Source: Planctomycetota bacterium (lineage in GTDB: Bacteria; Planctomycetota; Phycisphaerae; Phycisphaerales; SM1A02). Taken from it: a stretch of DNA of 35,112 bases. A program made the position numbers and the translations under genes. Shown piece after piece: positions 19,577-28,565 of the stretch; the stretch's first letter is position 1, and every line of letters starts with the position of its first letter. The DNA is taken from the NCBI GenBank assembly GCA_024226535.1, contig JAAELP010000357.1, forward strand, positions 1-35,112, written 5' to 3'. The notes under the pieces were generated by a model, which saw only the letters and a list, made by a program, of their open reading frames with translations, ran no database searches and had not been told where the DNA came from.

Positions 19577-21001
19577 ATGTCCCGATCCGCCACCAAAAAC
19601 CGTCGTGCCCAGGCCAGCAAGGCCGACACGAAGAACCCCGTCCCCGAAATCACCACCTACACCAGCGCGATCAAGTATCTCCTCAACCGCACCGACTTCG
19701 AACGGATGCGTGTCGTGCGTTACGACGAGGAGACCTTCAAGCTCGACCGGATGCAGCGTCTCATGGAGACGCTCGGCAATCCGCAGGACCAGGTGCGCAT
19801 GGTCCACGTCGCGGGCACCGTGGGCAAGGGCTCGACGGTGGCGATGATCGCGTCGATGCTCGAGGGATGCGGCTACGCGGTGGGCCAGTACACGAGCCCG
19901 CACCTCGTCGACATCCGTGAGCGCATCACGATCAACGGGCAGCAGATCACCCGGCCGGAATTCGCCGACCTCATGCGGCAGGTCGCGGAGGCGGCGGCGG
20001 CGAGCGATCTGGACCCGAACTTCTTCGAGTTGCTCACCGCGATCGCGTTCAAGCACTTCGCCGAGCAGGCCGTGGACCTCGCCGTGATCGAGACCGGGCT
20101 CGGCGGCCGGCTCGACTCGACGAACATCATCACGCCCGAGGTCTCGGTCATCACGCAGATCGACTACGACCACATGCACCTGCTGGGGCGCAAGCTCGCC
20201 GAGATCGGCGCCGAGAAGGCGGGCATCATGAAGCGAGGCGTTCCCGTGCTCAGCTTCAACCAGCGTCCGGAGGTCGAGCAGACGCTGCGCGAGGTCGGCG
20301 ACGCGGTCGGCGCGCCGCTCCGCATCATCGGCAAGGAGATCGAGTACAGCTGCCGGTTCGGGGCGAGCCCGGAACTGGGACCACACAGCCGGGTCTGTCT
20401 CGTGTCCGACACGAGCCAGTTCATGCACCTGCCCGTCCCCCTGCCCGGCGAGCACCAGGCGATCAACTGCGCCCTCGCGCTGGCCACGATCGACACGCTC
20501 AAGGCATCCGGATTCGAGTGCCCCGAGGTGCCGATGCTCGCCGGCCTGGCCGCGACACGGACCCCGGGCCGGATGGAGCTCGTCTGGGACAGCCCGCGCA
20601 TCATCGCCGACGGCGCCCACAACCCCGCGGCACTCGGCGCGCTCATGCGGTGCGTGGGGGCCCATGTCCCGTACGACTCGATGGTCTGCATCTTCGGCTG
20701 TTGCGAGGACAAGGACGTCCCGGGGATGCTCGAGAAGGCCGCTCTCGGCGGAGACAAGATCATCTTCGCCCGAGCGAAGGGCAATCCGCGATCGATGGAC
20801 CCCGAGGAGCTCCAGCGCCAGTTCGCCGAGCACAGCGGCAAGATGAGCCAGGTCGCCCGGAACCTCCCGGAGGCCCTCGACCTCGCCACCCGCGCGGTCG
20901 GGCGCGACGACCTGATCTGCGTCACGGGGAGCTTCTACCTCGTCGGCGAAGTGAAGAAGTACCTCACCGACCTCGACCGGAAGCGCAGGGCGAAGGGGTA
21001 G
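19577..21001 (+). CDS. folC: Bifunctional folylpolyglutamate/dihydrofolate synthase
   Basis: FolC adds glutamate to dihydropteroate and to folates, an ATP-dependent Mur-ligase-type reaction in the cytoplasm. The product has 474 aa, longer than the usual 420-430 by an N-terminal extension of about 30 residues. Signatures: the P-loop HVAGTVGKGSTVAM (residues 77-90), TSPHLVDIRERI, ETGLGGRLDSTN, and the second-domain DGAHNPAALGAL. The P-loop reads GTVGKGS where most FolC have GTNGKGS, with Val82 in place of Asn. A GTG at 19559 is in frame, but it overlaps the promoter, so the ATG is used. leuS follows 37 nt downstream. Confidence 0.94.
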   Translation: MSRSATKNRRAQASKADTKNPVPEITTYTSAIKYLLNRTDFERMRVVRYDEETFKLDRMQRLMETLGNPQDQVRMVHVAGTVGKGSTVAMIASMLEGCGYAVGQYTSPHLVDIRERITINGQQITRPEFADLMRQVAEAAAASDLDPNFFELLTAIAFKHFAEQAVDLAVIETGLGGRLDSTNIITPEVSVITQIDYDHMHLLGRKLAEIGAEKAGIMKRGVPVLSFNQRPEVEQTLREVGDAVGAPLRIIGKEIEYSCRFGASPELGPHSRVCLVSDTSQFMHLPVPLPGEHQAINCALALATIDTLKASGFECPEVPMLAGLAATRTPGRMELVWDSPRIIADGAHNPAALGALMRCVGAHVPYDSMVCIFGCCEDKDVPGMLEKAALGGDKIIFARAKGNPRSMDPEELQRQFAEHSGKMSQVARNLPEALDLATRAVGRDDLICVTGSFYLVGEVKKYLTDLDRKRRAKG

Positions 21002-21038
21002 CGTGGCGTAGGGTTCGTGCCGATACATCCGATACGCC

Positions 21039-23999
21039 ATGACGAAGCCGACTCCATCCGAGACCGCCGCCATGACCGCCACCGGTTCCGCCCCCAGCAG
21101 CACCGCCGCCGACGGCAAGACACCGCACCGGTACACCGCCGCGCTCGCCACCGAGATCGAACTGCGCTGGCAGGGGCAGTGGGAGTCCACGGGGCGCTTC
21201 CAGACACCCGGTCCCGGTGACGCCGGCTTCGACGCATCCCGCCCGAAGTACTACTGCCTGGACATGTTCCCCTACCCCTCGGGAACCGGTCTCCACGTCG
21301 GCCACCCGGAGGGCTACACCGCCACCGACATCATCTGCCGATACCGGCGGCTGCGCGGATACAACGTCCTGCACCCCATGGGCTGGGACGCCTTCGGCCT
21401 GCCGGCGGAGCAGTACGCGATCAAGACCGGGATCCACCCCGCGATCACGACCCAGAACGCGATCGAGACATTCCGGCGCCAGCTCAAGCGGTTCGGTTTC
21501 TCGTACGACTGGTCGCGCGAGTTCGCGACCATCGACCCCGACTACTACCGCTGGACGCAGTGGATCTGGCTGAAGGCATACGACGCCTGGTACGACGCCG
21601 ACCAGCGACGTGCCCGCCCGATCGCCGAACTCGTGGACGAGTTCCGGAGCGGCGCCCGACCGATCCGCTTCGACCCGGATCGCCCCACCGGCTTCCAGGT
21701 CACCGGCGACGAGCACGATCGGACGTATGACGACTGGGATGCGATCGACGCCCGCACGCGCAAGCGCATCGTCGACACGTATCGTCTCGCCTACCTGTCG
21801 ACGCAGACCGTCAACTGGTGCCCGAAGCTCGGAACCGCGCTGGCGAACGAAGAGGTCATCGGCGGCCGGAGCGAGCGCGGCAGCTTTCCGGTCCACCGCA
21901 AGCCGCTCAAGCAGTGGATGTTTCGGATCACGGCGTACGCCGACCGCTTGCTCGTGGGGCTCGAGGGACTGAACTGGCCGGAGTCCACGCTGACCATGCA
22001 GCGCGAGTGGATCGGGCGCAGCGAAGGCGCCGAGATCGACTTCAAGCTGGCCGAGCACCCCGCCGGGACACCCGAGTTCATACGCGTGTATACGACCCGA
22101 CCGGACACGGTCTTCGGCGCGACGTACATGGTGCTCGCCCCGGAGCACCCCCTCGTCGAGGCGATGCTCGCCGAGCCTCGCCCGGGGACCGACGTCGACC
22201 GGATCGCCTCGTACGTGCGGGCGGCCGTCGATCGCGCCGACATCGAGCGCATGTCCGAGTCGAAGGAGAAGACCGGCGTCCCGACCGGGTACGACGCGGT
22301 CAACCCCGCCACCGGCGAGCGGATCCCGATCTGGATCGCCGACTACGTCCTGATGGGCTACGGACACGGCGCCATCATGGCCGTCCCCGCCGGCGACGAG
22401 CGCGACTTCGAGTTCGCGAAGACGTTCGATCTCGACATCGTGCCCGTCGTCGAGCCCACCGGCGACGACGCGGCCGGCCACGACCCGACGACCGCCGCGT
22501 GGGTCGGCCCCGGACGCGCAATCAACTCCGCCAACGCGGAGGTCTCGCTGGACGGACTGGACGTCGACGCGGCCAAGCAACGCATCATCGAGTGGTTCGA
22601 GACCAACGGACACGGCCGCGCCCGCGTGAACTACAGGCTGCGCGACTGGCTGTTCAGCCGCCAGCGGTACTGGGGCGAGCCGTTCCCGATCGTCTACGAC
22701 GAACAGGGCGACCACTACCCGGTCTCCCCCGATCACCTGCCCGTCGTGCTTCCGGAGATGGAGGACTACCACCCCGTCGAGTCCGACGAGCCGGCGCCGC
22801 TGCTCGCCAAGGCGACGGAATGGATCGAGACGACCGCCGGCGAGGCCGGGGTCGCCCCCGACGTGCTGCCACCGGACGCGCGCGTGCGCCGCGAAGCGAA
22901 CACGATGCCCGGCTGGGCCGGGTCCTGCTGGTACTACCTGCGTTTCTGCGCGCCGGCGGATGCCGAGCGGTTCGTCTCGGAGGCCGCCGAGCACTACTGG
23001 ATGGGACCCGCCGACGATCCGGTCGGCGTCGATCTCTACATCGGCGGCGCGGAGCACGCCGTGTTGCACCTGCTGTACGCGCGGTTCTGGCACCAGATGC
23101 TCTACGACCTCGGCGACGTCTCGACGCCGGAGCCCGTCAAGCGGCTGTTCCACCAGGGCATGATCACGTCCCATGCGTACCAACGCGGCGACGGATCGCT
23201 GGCCCCGGTGGACGAGGTCGACGAAACACCCGACGGCGCGTTCGTCGAGCAGGCCACGGGCGAGCCGGTCACGCAGGTCGTCGCGAAGATGAGCAAGGCG
23301 CTCAAGAACGTGGTGAACCCCGACGACGTGATCGCCGAGTTCGGCGCCGACACGTTCCGTCTCTACGAGATGTACATGGGTCCGCTGGAGCAGAGCAAGC
23401 CCTGGAACACGCGCGACATGGGTGGGCTGTTCCGGTTCCTCCAACGCGCGTGGCGGCTGTTCGTCGACGAGCAGACCGGCGCGGGCACCGGACGCTTCGT
23501 GCCGAGGGCCGAGGTCACCGAGACGGACGCGCTCACCGAGATCGACCGCACCCTGCACCGGACGATTGCCGGCGTCACCCAGGACGTCGAGAAGATCCGG
23601 CTGAACACCGCGATCGCGAAGCTCATCGAGCTGAACAACGCACTCGTGGCCCACGATGGACCGATCCCCGTCGACATCGCGGCGCGGTTCCTCGTGCTGC
23701 TGTCACCGTTCGCGCCGCACATCACCGAGGAGCTGTGGTCGCGTCTGGGTGACGGCGCGATGGCCGACGCCACGTGGCCCGAGCACGACGAGGCGATGCT
23801 CTCCGCCGAGACCGTGGAACTGCCCGTGCAGATCCAGGGCCGCGTGCGGGCGCGCATCACCGTGCCGGCGGACGCCGACGAGGCGACCGTGCGAGAGACG
23901 GCCCTCGCCGATGAACGGATCGCCGCCCTCCTCGAGGGCAAGACCGTCCGCAAGGTGATCGTCGTCCCCGGGAAGATCGTGAACGTGATTGCCGGATAG
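21039..23999 (+). CDS. leuS: Leucyl-tRNA synthetase
   Basis: LeuRS charges tRNA-Leu and edits mischarged amino acids. The product has 986 aa against about 860 in E. coli. The class I signature is FPYPSGTGLHVGHPEGYTA with HVGH at residues 86-89; the second signature reads KMSKA at 750-754, where KMSKS is usual. The CP1 editing domain contains FIRVYTTRPDTVFGATYMVLAPEHPL. About 70 extra residues lie between KAYDAWYDADQRRARPI and STQTVNWCPKLGTALANEEV (roughly residues 188-258), just ahead of the zinc/editing region, and there is an N-terminal extension of about 27 residues. The ATG at 21039 is the first in frame; 21072 is an alternative. No strong ribosome binding site is seen. It follows folC, possibly in one transcript. 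Confidence 0.96.
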   Translation: MTKPTPSETAAMTATGSAPSSTAADGKTPHRYTAALATEIELRWQGQWESTGRFQTPGPGDAGFDASRPKYYCLDMFPYPSGTGLHVGHPEGYTATDIICRYRRLRGYNVLHPMGWDAFGLPAEQYAIKTGIHPAITTQNAIETFRRQLKRFGFSYDWSREFATIDPDYYRWTQWIWLKAYDAWYDADQRRARPIAELVDEFRSGARPIRFDPDRPTGFQVTGDEHDRTYDDWDAIDARTRKRIVDTYRLAYLSTQTVNWCPKLGTALANEEVIGGRSERGSFPVHRKPLKQWMFRITAYADRLLVGLEGLNWPESTLTMQREWIGRSEGAEIDFKLAEHPAGTPEFIRVYTTRPDTVFGATYMVLAPEHPLVEAMLAEPRPGTDVDRIASYVRAAVDRADIERMSESKEKTGVPTGYDAVNPATGERIPIWIADYVLMGYGHGAIMAVPAGDERDFEFAKTFDLDIVPVVEPTGDDAAGHDPTTAAWVGPGRAINSANAEVSLDGLDVDAAKQRIIEWFETNGHGRARVNYRLRDWLFSRQRYWGEPFPIVYDEQGDHYPVSPDHLPVVLPEMEDYHPVESDEPAPLLAKATEWIETTAGEAGVAPDVLPPDARVRREANTMPGWAGSCWYYLRFCAPADAERFVSEAAEHYWMGPADDPVGVDLYIGGAEHAVLHLLYARFWHQMLYDLGDVSTPEPVKRLFHQGMITSHAYQRGDGSLAPVDEVDETPDGAFVEQATGEPVTQVVAKMSKALKNVVNPDDVIAEFGADTFRLYEMYMGPLEQSKPWNTRDMGGLFRFLQRAWRLFVDEQTGAGTGRFVPRAEVTETDALTEIDRTLHRTIAGVTQDVEKIRLNTAIAKLIELNNALVAHDGPIPVDIAARFLVLLSPFAPHITEELWSRLGDGAMADATWPEHDEAMLSAETVELPVQIQGRVRARITVPADADEATVRETALADERIAALLEGKTVRKVIVVPGKIVNVIAG

Positions 24000-24020
24000 T
24001 GCCGCCGGCGGGCGTCGTGC

Positions 24021-24308
24021 TCAAACGCCGTTCGGCGAGACCAGGTCCCCCTTGAGCGCCGGGCTTGGCTTGAAGCCGACGGTGGTCGTCGCCTGGATGT
24101 GAATGGGTTCGCCGGTGGCGGGGTTTCGGACCGTGCGCGCGGAACGCTGCTTCTTGGCGAACGAGCCGAAGCCGACGATCGTGACCGAGTCGTCCTTCTT
24201 GATGCCGTCGGTGATGCTGCTTACCACGGCCTCGACCGCGCGCGACGCGGCTGCCTTCGACGTGGAAAGCTCCGTGGCGACCGCTTCGATGAGCTGGCCC
24301 TTGTTCAT
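24021..24308 (-). CDS. HU-family DNA-binding protein
   Basis: This nucleoid-associated dimeric protein bends DNA. At 95 aa it is the usual size. It begins MNKGQLIEAVATELSTSKA, and has the HU/IHF signature GFGSFAKKQRSARTVRNPATGE, whose arms insert into the minor groove with the RNP turn. The start is supported by GGGAGATACGA upstream. HU rather than IHF is favoured by the N-terminus but is not certain. It converges with leuS (20 bp between stops) and is divergent from the dehydrogenase gene. Confidence 0.95.
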   Translation of the reverse strand: MNKGQLIEAVATELSTSKAAASRAVEAVVSSITDGIKKDDSVTIVGFGSFAKKQRSARTVRNPATGEPIHIQATTTVGFKPSPALKGDLVSPNGV

Positions 24309-24497
24309 TCGTATCTCCCGTGCCACCAAGTAGGGTGATATGGTTTTCAGTCCGGAGGGAAGCGCGCCTCGCACCCATGGCGAGGCGGCAACGAATGTAC
24401 CGGGAGGACGGGGCGTGTCAATCGCCCGGCGCGTGAGTGGATATGCACCTTCGATGAACAAGCGCGCAACGGCGCGCGTTCGCGGAATCGGGATACG

Positions 24498-25457
24498 TTG
24501 ACGTTCCACGTCGTCCAGTTCGAAGCGTTTGCCCCGGAGGCCGAACGGTGGCTCGCCGACCGCTGCGATGTGCGCCGGTTCGCTCCGGACGCCGACGACC
24601 TCGGCGACGCGCTGAGCGATGCCGACGCGCTCCTCGTGAGAACGTACACGCACGTGACCGCCGATCTCCTCGATGCGGCCCCGCAGCTGCGCGTCGTTGG
24701 TCGCGCGGGGGCGGGCCTCGACAACATCGACGTCGACGCGTGCCGCCGACGCGGCGTCGACGTGGTGTATACGCCGGATGCCAACACCCAAGCTGTTGTG
24801 GAGTACGTGCTCGCGATCACCAGCGACGCGTTGCGTCCGCGCGCACGCGTGACCGGTGCCGTCGATCTCGCCCAGTGGATGGACCTGCGATCCGACCCCT
24901 CCGTGGTCGCGCCGCGCCAGATGAGCGAGCTCACGCTCGGGATCCTCGGGCTCGGTCGCATCGGCCGGCGAGTCGCCGAGGTGGCGGGCGTCGTCGGCTT
25001 CGACGCACTCTACCACGACCTGCTGGAGATCGCTCCGAGCGAGCGGCACGGAGCCGTTCCCGTGTCGGGCGAAACGCTCTTCGAGCGCGCCGACGTGCTG
25101 ACGATCCACGTCGACGGGCGGCCCTCCAACCGCGGGTTCGTCGGTGGCGATCTGCTGGCGCGCACGAAAGAGGACGTGTTGTTGATCAACACGAGCCGGG
25201 GATTCGTTGTGGATAACGTGGCACTCGCCGCGCGACTGCGCGCGTGCCCGCGGATACGTGCGCACCTCGACGTTCACGACCCCGAGCCGATCGCCGCCGA
25301 TTGTCCTCTGCTCGGGATCCCAAACGCGACGCTCTACCCACACCTCGCCAGCCGCACCGAGACCGCCCTGCGCGCCATGAGCTGGGTCGTGCGCGACGTG
25401 GTGGCGGTGCTGGAGGGTCGAACGCCGGAGTTCCCCGCACCGCGAACTACCGGATGA
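24498..25457 (+). CDS. D-isomer-specific 2-hydroxyacid dehydrogenase (SerA-like)
   Basis: The product has 319 aa. The substrate domain has RVVGRAGAGLDNIDVDACRRRGV and TPDANTQAVVEYVL; the NAD-binding domain has LGILGLGRIGRRVAEVA (GxGxxG). The catalytic Arg lies in LLINTSRGFVVD, Glu in HDPEP and His in LYPHLASRT, so the triad is complete. It may act as phosphoglycerate dehydrogenase or on another 2-keto acid; there is no C-terminal ACT domain, unlike E. coli SerA. The only usable start is TTG at 24498 (GGGATACG upstream), which is uncertain. A GCGCGC-AACG-GCGCGC hairpin lies 20 nt ahead. Its 3' end overlaps that of the convergent lepB by 11 nt. Confidence 0.88.
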   Translation: MTFHVVQFEAFAPEAERWLADRCDVRRFAPDADDLGDALSDADALLVRTYTHVTADLLDAAPQLRVVGRAGAGLDNIDVDACRRRGVDVVYTPDANTQAVVEYVLAITSDALRPRARVTGAVDLAQWMDLRSDPSVVAPRQMSELTLGILGLGRIGRRVAEVAGVVGFDALYHDLLEIAPSERHGAVPVSGETLFERADVLTIHVDGRPSNRGFVGGDLLARTKEDVLLINTSRGFVVDNVALAARLRACPRIRAHLDVHDPEPIAADCPLLGIPNATLYPHLASRTETALRAMSWVVRDVVAVLEGRTPEFPAPRTTG

Positions 25458-27108
25458 ACCGCAGTCGCCCGAAGTCCGGGATCACCGCGGTGCCGCCTTC
25501 GGTGATCGAGTGCGGGGACGGGAAGTAGACGACCCACGCCTTGCCGAGCAGGAGCTTGCGGTTGACGACGAACGGCGCGTCGTCGATCTGCGTGGCCACG
25601 ACGGGATGCGGGTTGCCCCAGACACGCGAGTCCGACGAGGCGAGGCTGTTGTCGCCGGCCATGAAGAAGTGGTCGGGCCCGAGGATCGCGAGGTTCTTGG
25701 GGTGCGTTCCGAACGCGTGCTGCCGCGACCTCACCAGCTTGTCGTACTTCTCCGGGTCGCGGGTCGGGTTGCGTTGCGCGTAGGAGGTGATCCGGTCGGT
25801 GCGATAGTAGATGTCGCGATCGACGCGGACGCGCTGCATCGTGACCGACGATCCCTCCATCATCCAGCGCAGCGTCGCGGGGCGGGCGGGGTTCATCTGC
25901 GCCATCTCACCGGCGGCGTCATCGGCGCGACCGGTCATCGCCTGGAGTCGCTCCAGGGGCGTCCAGTCGTATGCGAGGTCGACCACGCGCGTGCCGTTGA
26001 TGAAGATGGCCATCGATTGGTCGACGTGCCAGAACTCGACATCCGTGGGTCGCCCGGCGGGGAACGTCTCCAGTTCGACCTCACGGACTTCCCAGCCCTG
26101 CTCGGCGTCCACGCTGACCAGGCTGCGCGTGCCCTCGCCCTGCACCAGTTCGTTGCCGTACGCGGACGATCGCATTCGCGCAGACGCCAGGCCCTCGCCG
26201 ATGGTGAACTCGTACACGAAGCCCCGGGCCTCGATCTGGAGCGTCATCAACAGGCCGGCCTCGTCCGGCACGACCGCGCCGGCGACGCGGAAGTCGTTGA
26301 CGTAGACGGGGCTCTGTATGCGGCGGCCCTGGTTCAGCAGTTGGTTGTAGGGCGCCCAGTCGTCCAGCGGTCGGATGTGGTTGTCCCACTCCAGGGTCGT
26401 CGGGTCCGCCGTTTCGCACCGGAAGCGCGGGGTCTCGTCGGTCTCCCAACCCTCGCCCTGCCACGGGCCGTGGCGATAGTTGATGTCCTGGGCCTCGCGC
26501 GGGTAGAAGTCGCTGTGAAAGATCGGCTGCCAGACCGCGCGCTGCACGTGCTCGGGCTTCCGCTGCACCTGGTACGCCGCTTCGTTCTCCGGCGCGGCGG
26601 CGTCACCGGCGAAGACGTCGCCGTCCACGAGCCAGACCGACTCGTCCGGCAGGCCGATGAGCCGCTTGATGTAGTTGCCGTCCGGCCCGTTGGGGTTCGT
26701 GGGGTTCTTGAAGACCACCACGTCGAAACGTGACGGCGCGCTGAACGGGTAGAGGCTCTTGAGGACGAGGATGCGATCGCCCATCCGCGTCCGCGCCAGC
26801 GCGCGGCTGGAGCCGGTGTTCGGGAAGTTGGGACCGAGGATCGGGTCGGGCACCGTGTTGAGCGGCGGCTCGTGGCCGAGCTTGGAGTCCCAGCCCATCG
26901 AGTGCTCGAAGCCCGTCTGGTTTCCGCGCAGCCGCTTGTGCTGCCCGTAGAGCGTGGGAGCCATCGAGCCGGTCGGGATGACGAAGCCCTCCGTGACGAA
27001 CCCGCGAAACGTCATCGCCAGCACGAACGCCACGATGAGCGACTGGAGCGTCTCGACGACGGTGTGCTCGGCCGGGTTGGACATCGCGGGGCTGGACTCG
27101 TCGGGCAT
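25447..27108 (-). CDS. lepB: Signal peptidase I with a large internal insert
   Basis: This enzyme removes signal peptides from exported proteins at the outer face of the inner membrane. The 553 aa greatly exceed the 320 of E. coli. One N-terminal helix (VVETLQSLIVAFVLAMTFRGF) leads to the catalytic serine in FVIPTGSMAPTL (Ser48) and the general-base lysine in NYIKRLIGLP (Lys148); the final box GDNSLASSDSR begins at residue 485. Between about residues 165 and 440 lies an insert with beta-rich segments (VYVNDFRVAGAVV, EFWHVDQSMAIFINGTRVVDL) that look like a jelly-roll or LamG-type sandwich; this is inference. The ATG at 27108 has no ribosome binding site and TACCAT lies 6 nt before it. It follows the PSP1 gene by 54 nt. 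Confidence 0.93.
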   Translation of the reverse strand: MPDESSPAMSNPAEHTVVETLQSLIVAFVLAMTFRGFVTEGFVIPTGSMAPTLYGQHKRLRGNQTGFEHSMGWDSKLGHEPPLNTVPDPILGPNFPNTGSSRALARTRMGDRILVLKSLYPFSAPSRFDVVVFKNPTNPNGPDGNYIKRLIGLPDESVWLVDGDVFAGDAAAPENEAAYQVQRKPEHVQRAVWQPIFHSDFYPREAQDINYRHGPWQGEGWETDETPRFRCETADPTTLEWDNHIRPLDDWAPYNQLLNQGRRIQSPVYVNDFRVAGAVVPDEAGLLMTLQIEARGFVYEFTIGEGLASARMRSSAYGNELVQGEGTRSLVSVDAEQGWEVREVELETFPAGRPTDVEFWHVDQSMAIFINGTRVVDLAYDWTPLERLQAMTGRADDAAGEMAQMNPARPATLRWMMEGSSVTMQRVRVDRDIYYRTDRITSYAQRNPTRDPEKYDKLVRSRQHAFGTHPKNLAILGPDHFFMAGDNSLASSDSRVWGNPHPVVATQIDDAPFVVNRKLLLGKAWVVYFPSPHSITEGGTAVIPDFGRLRFIR

Positions 27109-27114
27109 GATCGG

Positions 27115-27120
27115 ATGGTA
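27115..27120 (-). promoter_or_regulatory. Candidate -10 box (TACCAT) of lepB, leaderless type
   Basis: TACCAT is followed by six bases and the ATG at 27108. TCGCCA at an 18-nt distance matches four of six -35 consensus bases. No Shine-Dalgarno sequence lies between. If real, lepB can be transcribed apart from the PSP1 gene. Confidence 0.4.
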
Positions 27121-27162
27121 CGCGGCAGCAGTGCGGTTGGCGATGCGACCGGTGGATGGCGA

Positions 27163-28494
27163 TCAGCCGCTTTCGCCGCCGCCACCGCCACCACCACCGC
27201 CGCCACCGCCGCCACCGCCGTCGCCGCCGCGCCGTCGTCCGCGCCCGCGGCGCCTCTTGCGCCGGGGCCGCCGCGGCGTATCCGCGTCGCCACCGCCGGC
27301 CGGAGGAGCGCCGTCACCGCGCCGCGCGGCCGGCTGAGGCGGTGAACCCGCCTCCGCCGCGGCGTCCTTCGGGCCCGCGCCGGTCGCTTCGCCCTTCCCC
27401 TTTCGCCCGCGGCGGCGTCGCCGTTTGCGTCGCTGCGGCGGGCTTTCGCCCTCCTCGATCTTCTCGGCCACGTCCTCGACGGGCATGCCCCGAAGCGGGT
27501 CGGCCTCGAGAGCGCGCTCCCCGGGCTTCGGGCACTCATCGGGGTCCATCAGATCCTCGACGGGCACCGCGATCTCGCGCTCGTCGGCCTCGAGCTTCAC
27601 GAGCACGAGCTGCACCAGGATCTTCGAGTCGATGACGATCCCGGGCCCCTCCGGCGTTCCCACCCTTGACCGACGGTGCGGAAGAAGCGCCTTGAGGTCC
27701 TTGTACGTCTGATCCTCGTACCGCAGGCAGCACATGAGCCGCCCGCACCGACCGGAGATCTTCAGCGGATCGAGCGTCGCCTTCTGCACCTTCGCCGATT
27801 TCATCGAGACCGGCTTGAGGACCTTCAGGAAGCCCTTGCAGCAGCAGTACTGGCCGCACCGCTCGTAATCGGCGGTGATCCGTGCCTCGTCGCGGGCGCC
27901 CACCTGCCGCATCTCGATGCGCGTGCTGAAGTCCGCCGCAAGACGCCGCACGAGCTCGCGGAAGTCCACGCGCTCCTCGGACATGTAGTAGAACATGAGC
28001 AACTCGCCGCCGAGGATCTGCTCCACGTCCACGAGGTTCATCGTGATGCCGAGATCCTCGATGTGCTCGCGGCACGCGCGGACGAACCTCGTCTTGTCGC
28101 CGTCGAGGGCGCTCTGCTTGTTGATGTCCTCGATCGTCGCGATCCGGAGGATCCGTCCCTTCGTGTAGAACGGATAGTCGCGGCCGCCGGAGTTCTCGAT
28201 GAAGCCGAGCAGCTCCTTGCGCGTCACGGACTTGCCGCACCCGGAGTTCTCGCAAGTCGTCGTGAGCATCTCGACCAGCTCGGTCCCGCGGTGCGTGCGG
28301 GCGACCATCTTCGTGCCGCACCCCGGCTTCGCGTCGCCCTTGTACGGATACTCAGCGATCAGCTTCATGACCCCGAAGCGCACCACGACGCTCGAGGGCG
28401 GCTCCAGCCGCTCGTAGACCTGAGCGTCGTCGTCCGTCACGCGGTGATGCGGATCGGCGTCGGCCTCGAAGACCGGAAGGGGAAAGATCGACAT
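27163..28494 (-). CDS. PSP1-domain protein of the RicT/YaaT family with RGG-like and poly-glycine tail
   Basis: The product has 443 aa. The PSP1 core is clear: GRILRIATIEDINKQSAL, GGELLMFYYMSEERVDFRELVRRLAADF, RIEMRQVGARDEA, and the Cys-rich GQYCCCKGFLKVLKPVSMK plus ISGRCGRLMCCLRYED. In Bacillus subtilis the RicT homologue works with RicA and RicF in an iron-sulfur complex that helps RNase Y mature certain mRNAs; whether that holds here is unknown. An extra N-terminal Cys segment (PGCGTKMVA, CENSGCGKS) could bind metal. The last 100 residues are disordered: Arg/Lys clusters, then 15 consecutive glycines and a final ESG. The ATG at 28494 lacks a ribosome binding site. A candidate pseudoknot lies in the leader. 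Confidence 0.88.
   Translation of the reverse strand: MSIFPLPVFEADADPHHRVTDDDAQVYERLEPPSSVVVRFGVMKLIAEYPYKGDAKPGCGTKMVARTHRGTELVEMLTTTCENSGCGKSVTRKELLGFIENSGGRDYPFYTKGRILRIATIEDINKQSALDGDKTRFVRACREHIEDLGITMNLVDVEQILGGELLMFYYMSEERVDFRELVRRLAADFSTRIEMRQVGARDEARITADYERCGQYCCCKGFLKVLKPVSMKSAKVQKATLDPLKISGRCGRLMCCLRYEDQTYKDLKALLPHRRSRVGTPEGPGIVIDSKILVQLVLVKLEADEREIAVPVEDLMDPDECPKPGERALEADPLRGMPVEDVAEKIEEGESPPQRRKRRRRRGRKGKGEATGAGPKDAAAEAGSPPQPAARRGDGAPPAGGGDADTPRRPRRKRRRGRGRRRGGDGGGGGGGGGGGGGGGESG
27175..27219. repeat. GGC/GGT codon run encoding fifteen consecutive glycines
   Basis: Fifteen in-frame glycine codons (only GGC and GGT) sit near the 3' end of the PSP1 gene, read on the minus strand. 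The tract is a near-perfect trinucleotide repeat and therefore slippage-prone. With the adjacent GGCGGCGAC it extends the Gly-rich tail to 18 residues with one Asp. Confidence 0.9.
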
Positions 28495-28565
28495 GGAGGA
28501 GGCTCATCTGCGTGACGGCGCAACCGCCCCTTTCCAGGACAGGAGTCGACGCGACCGTGCTTGTC

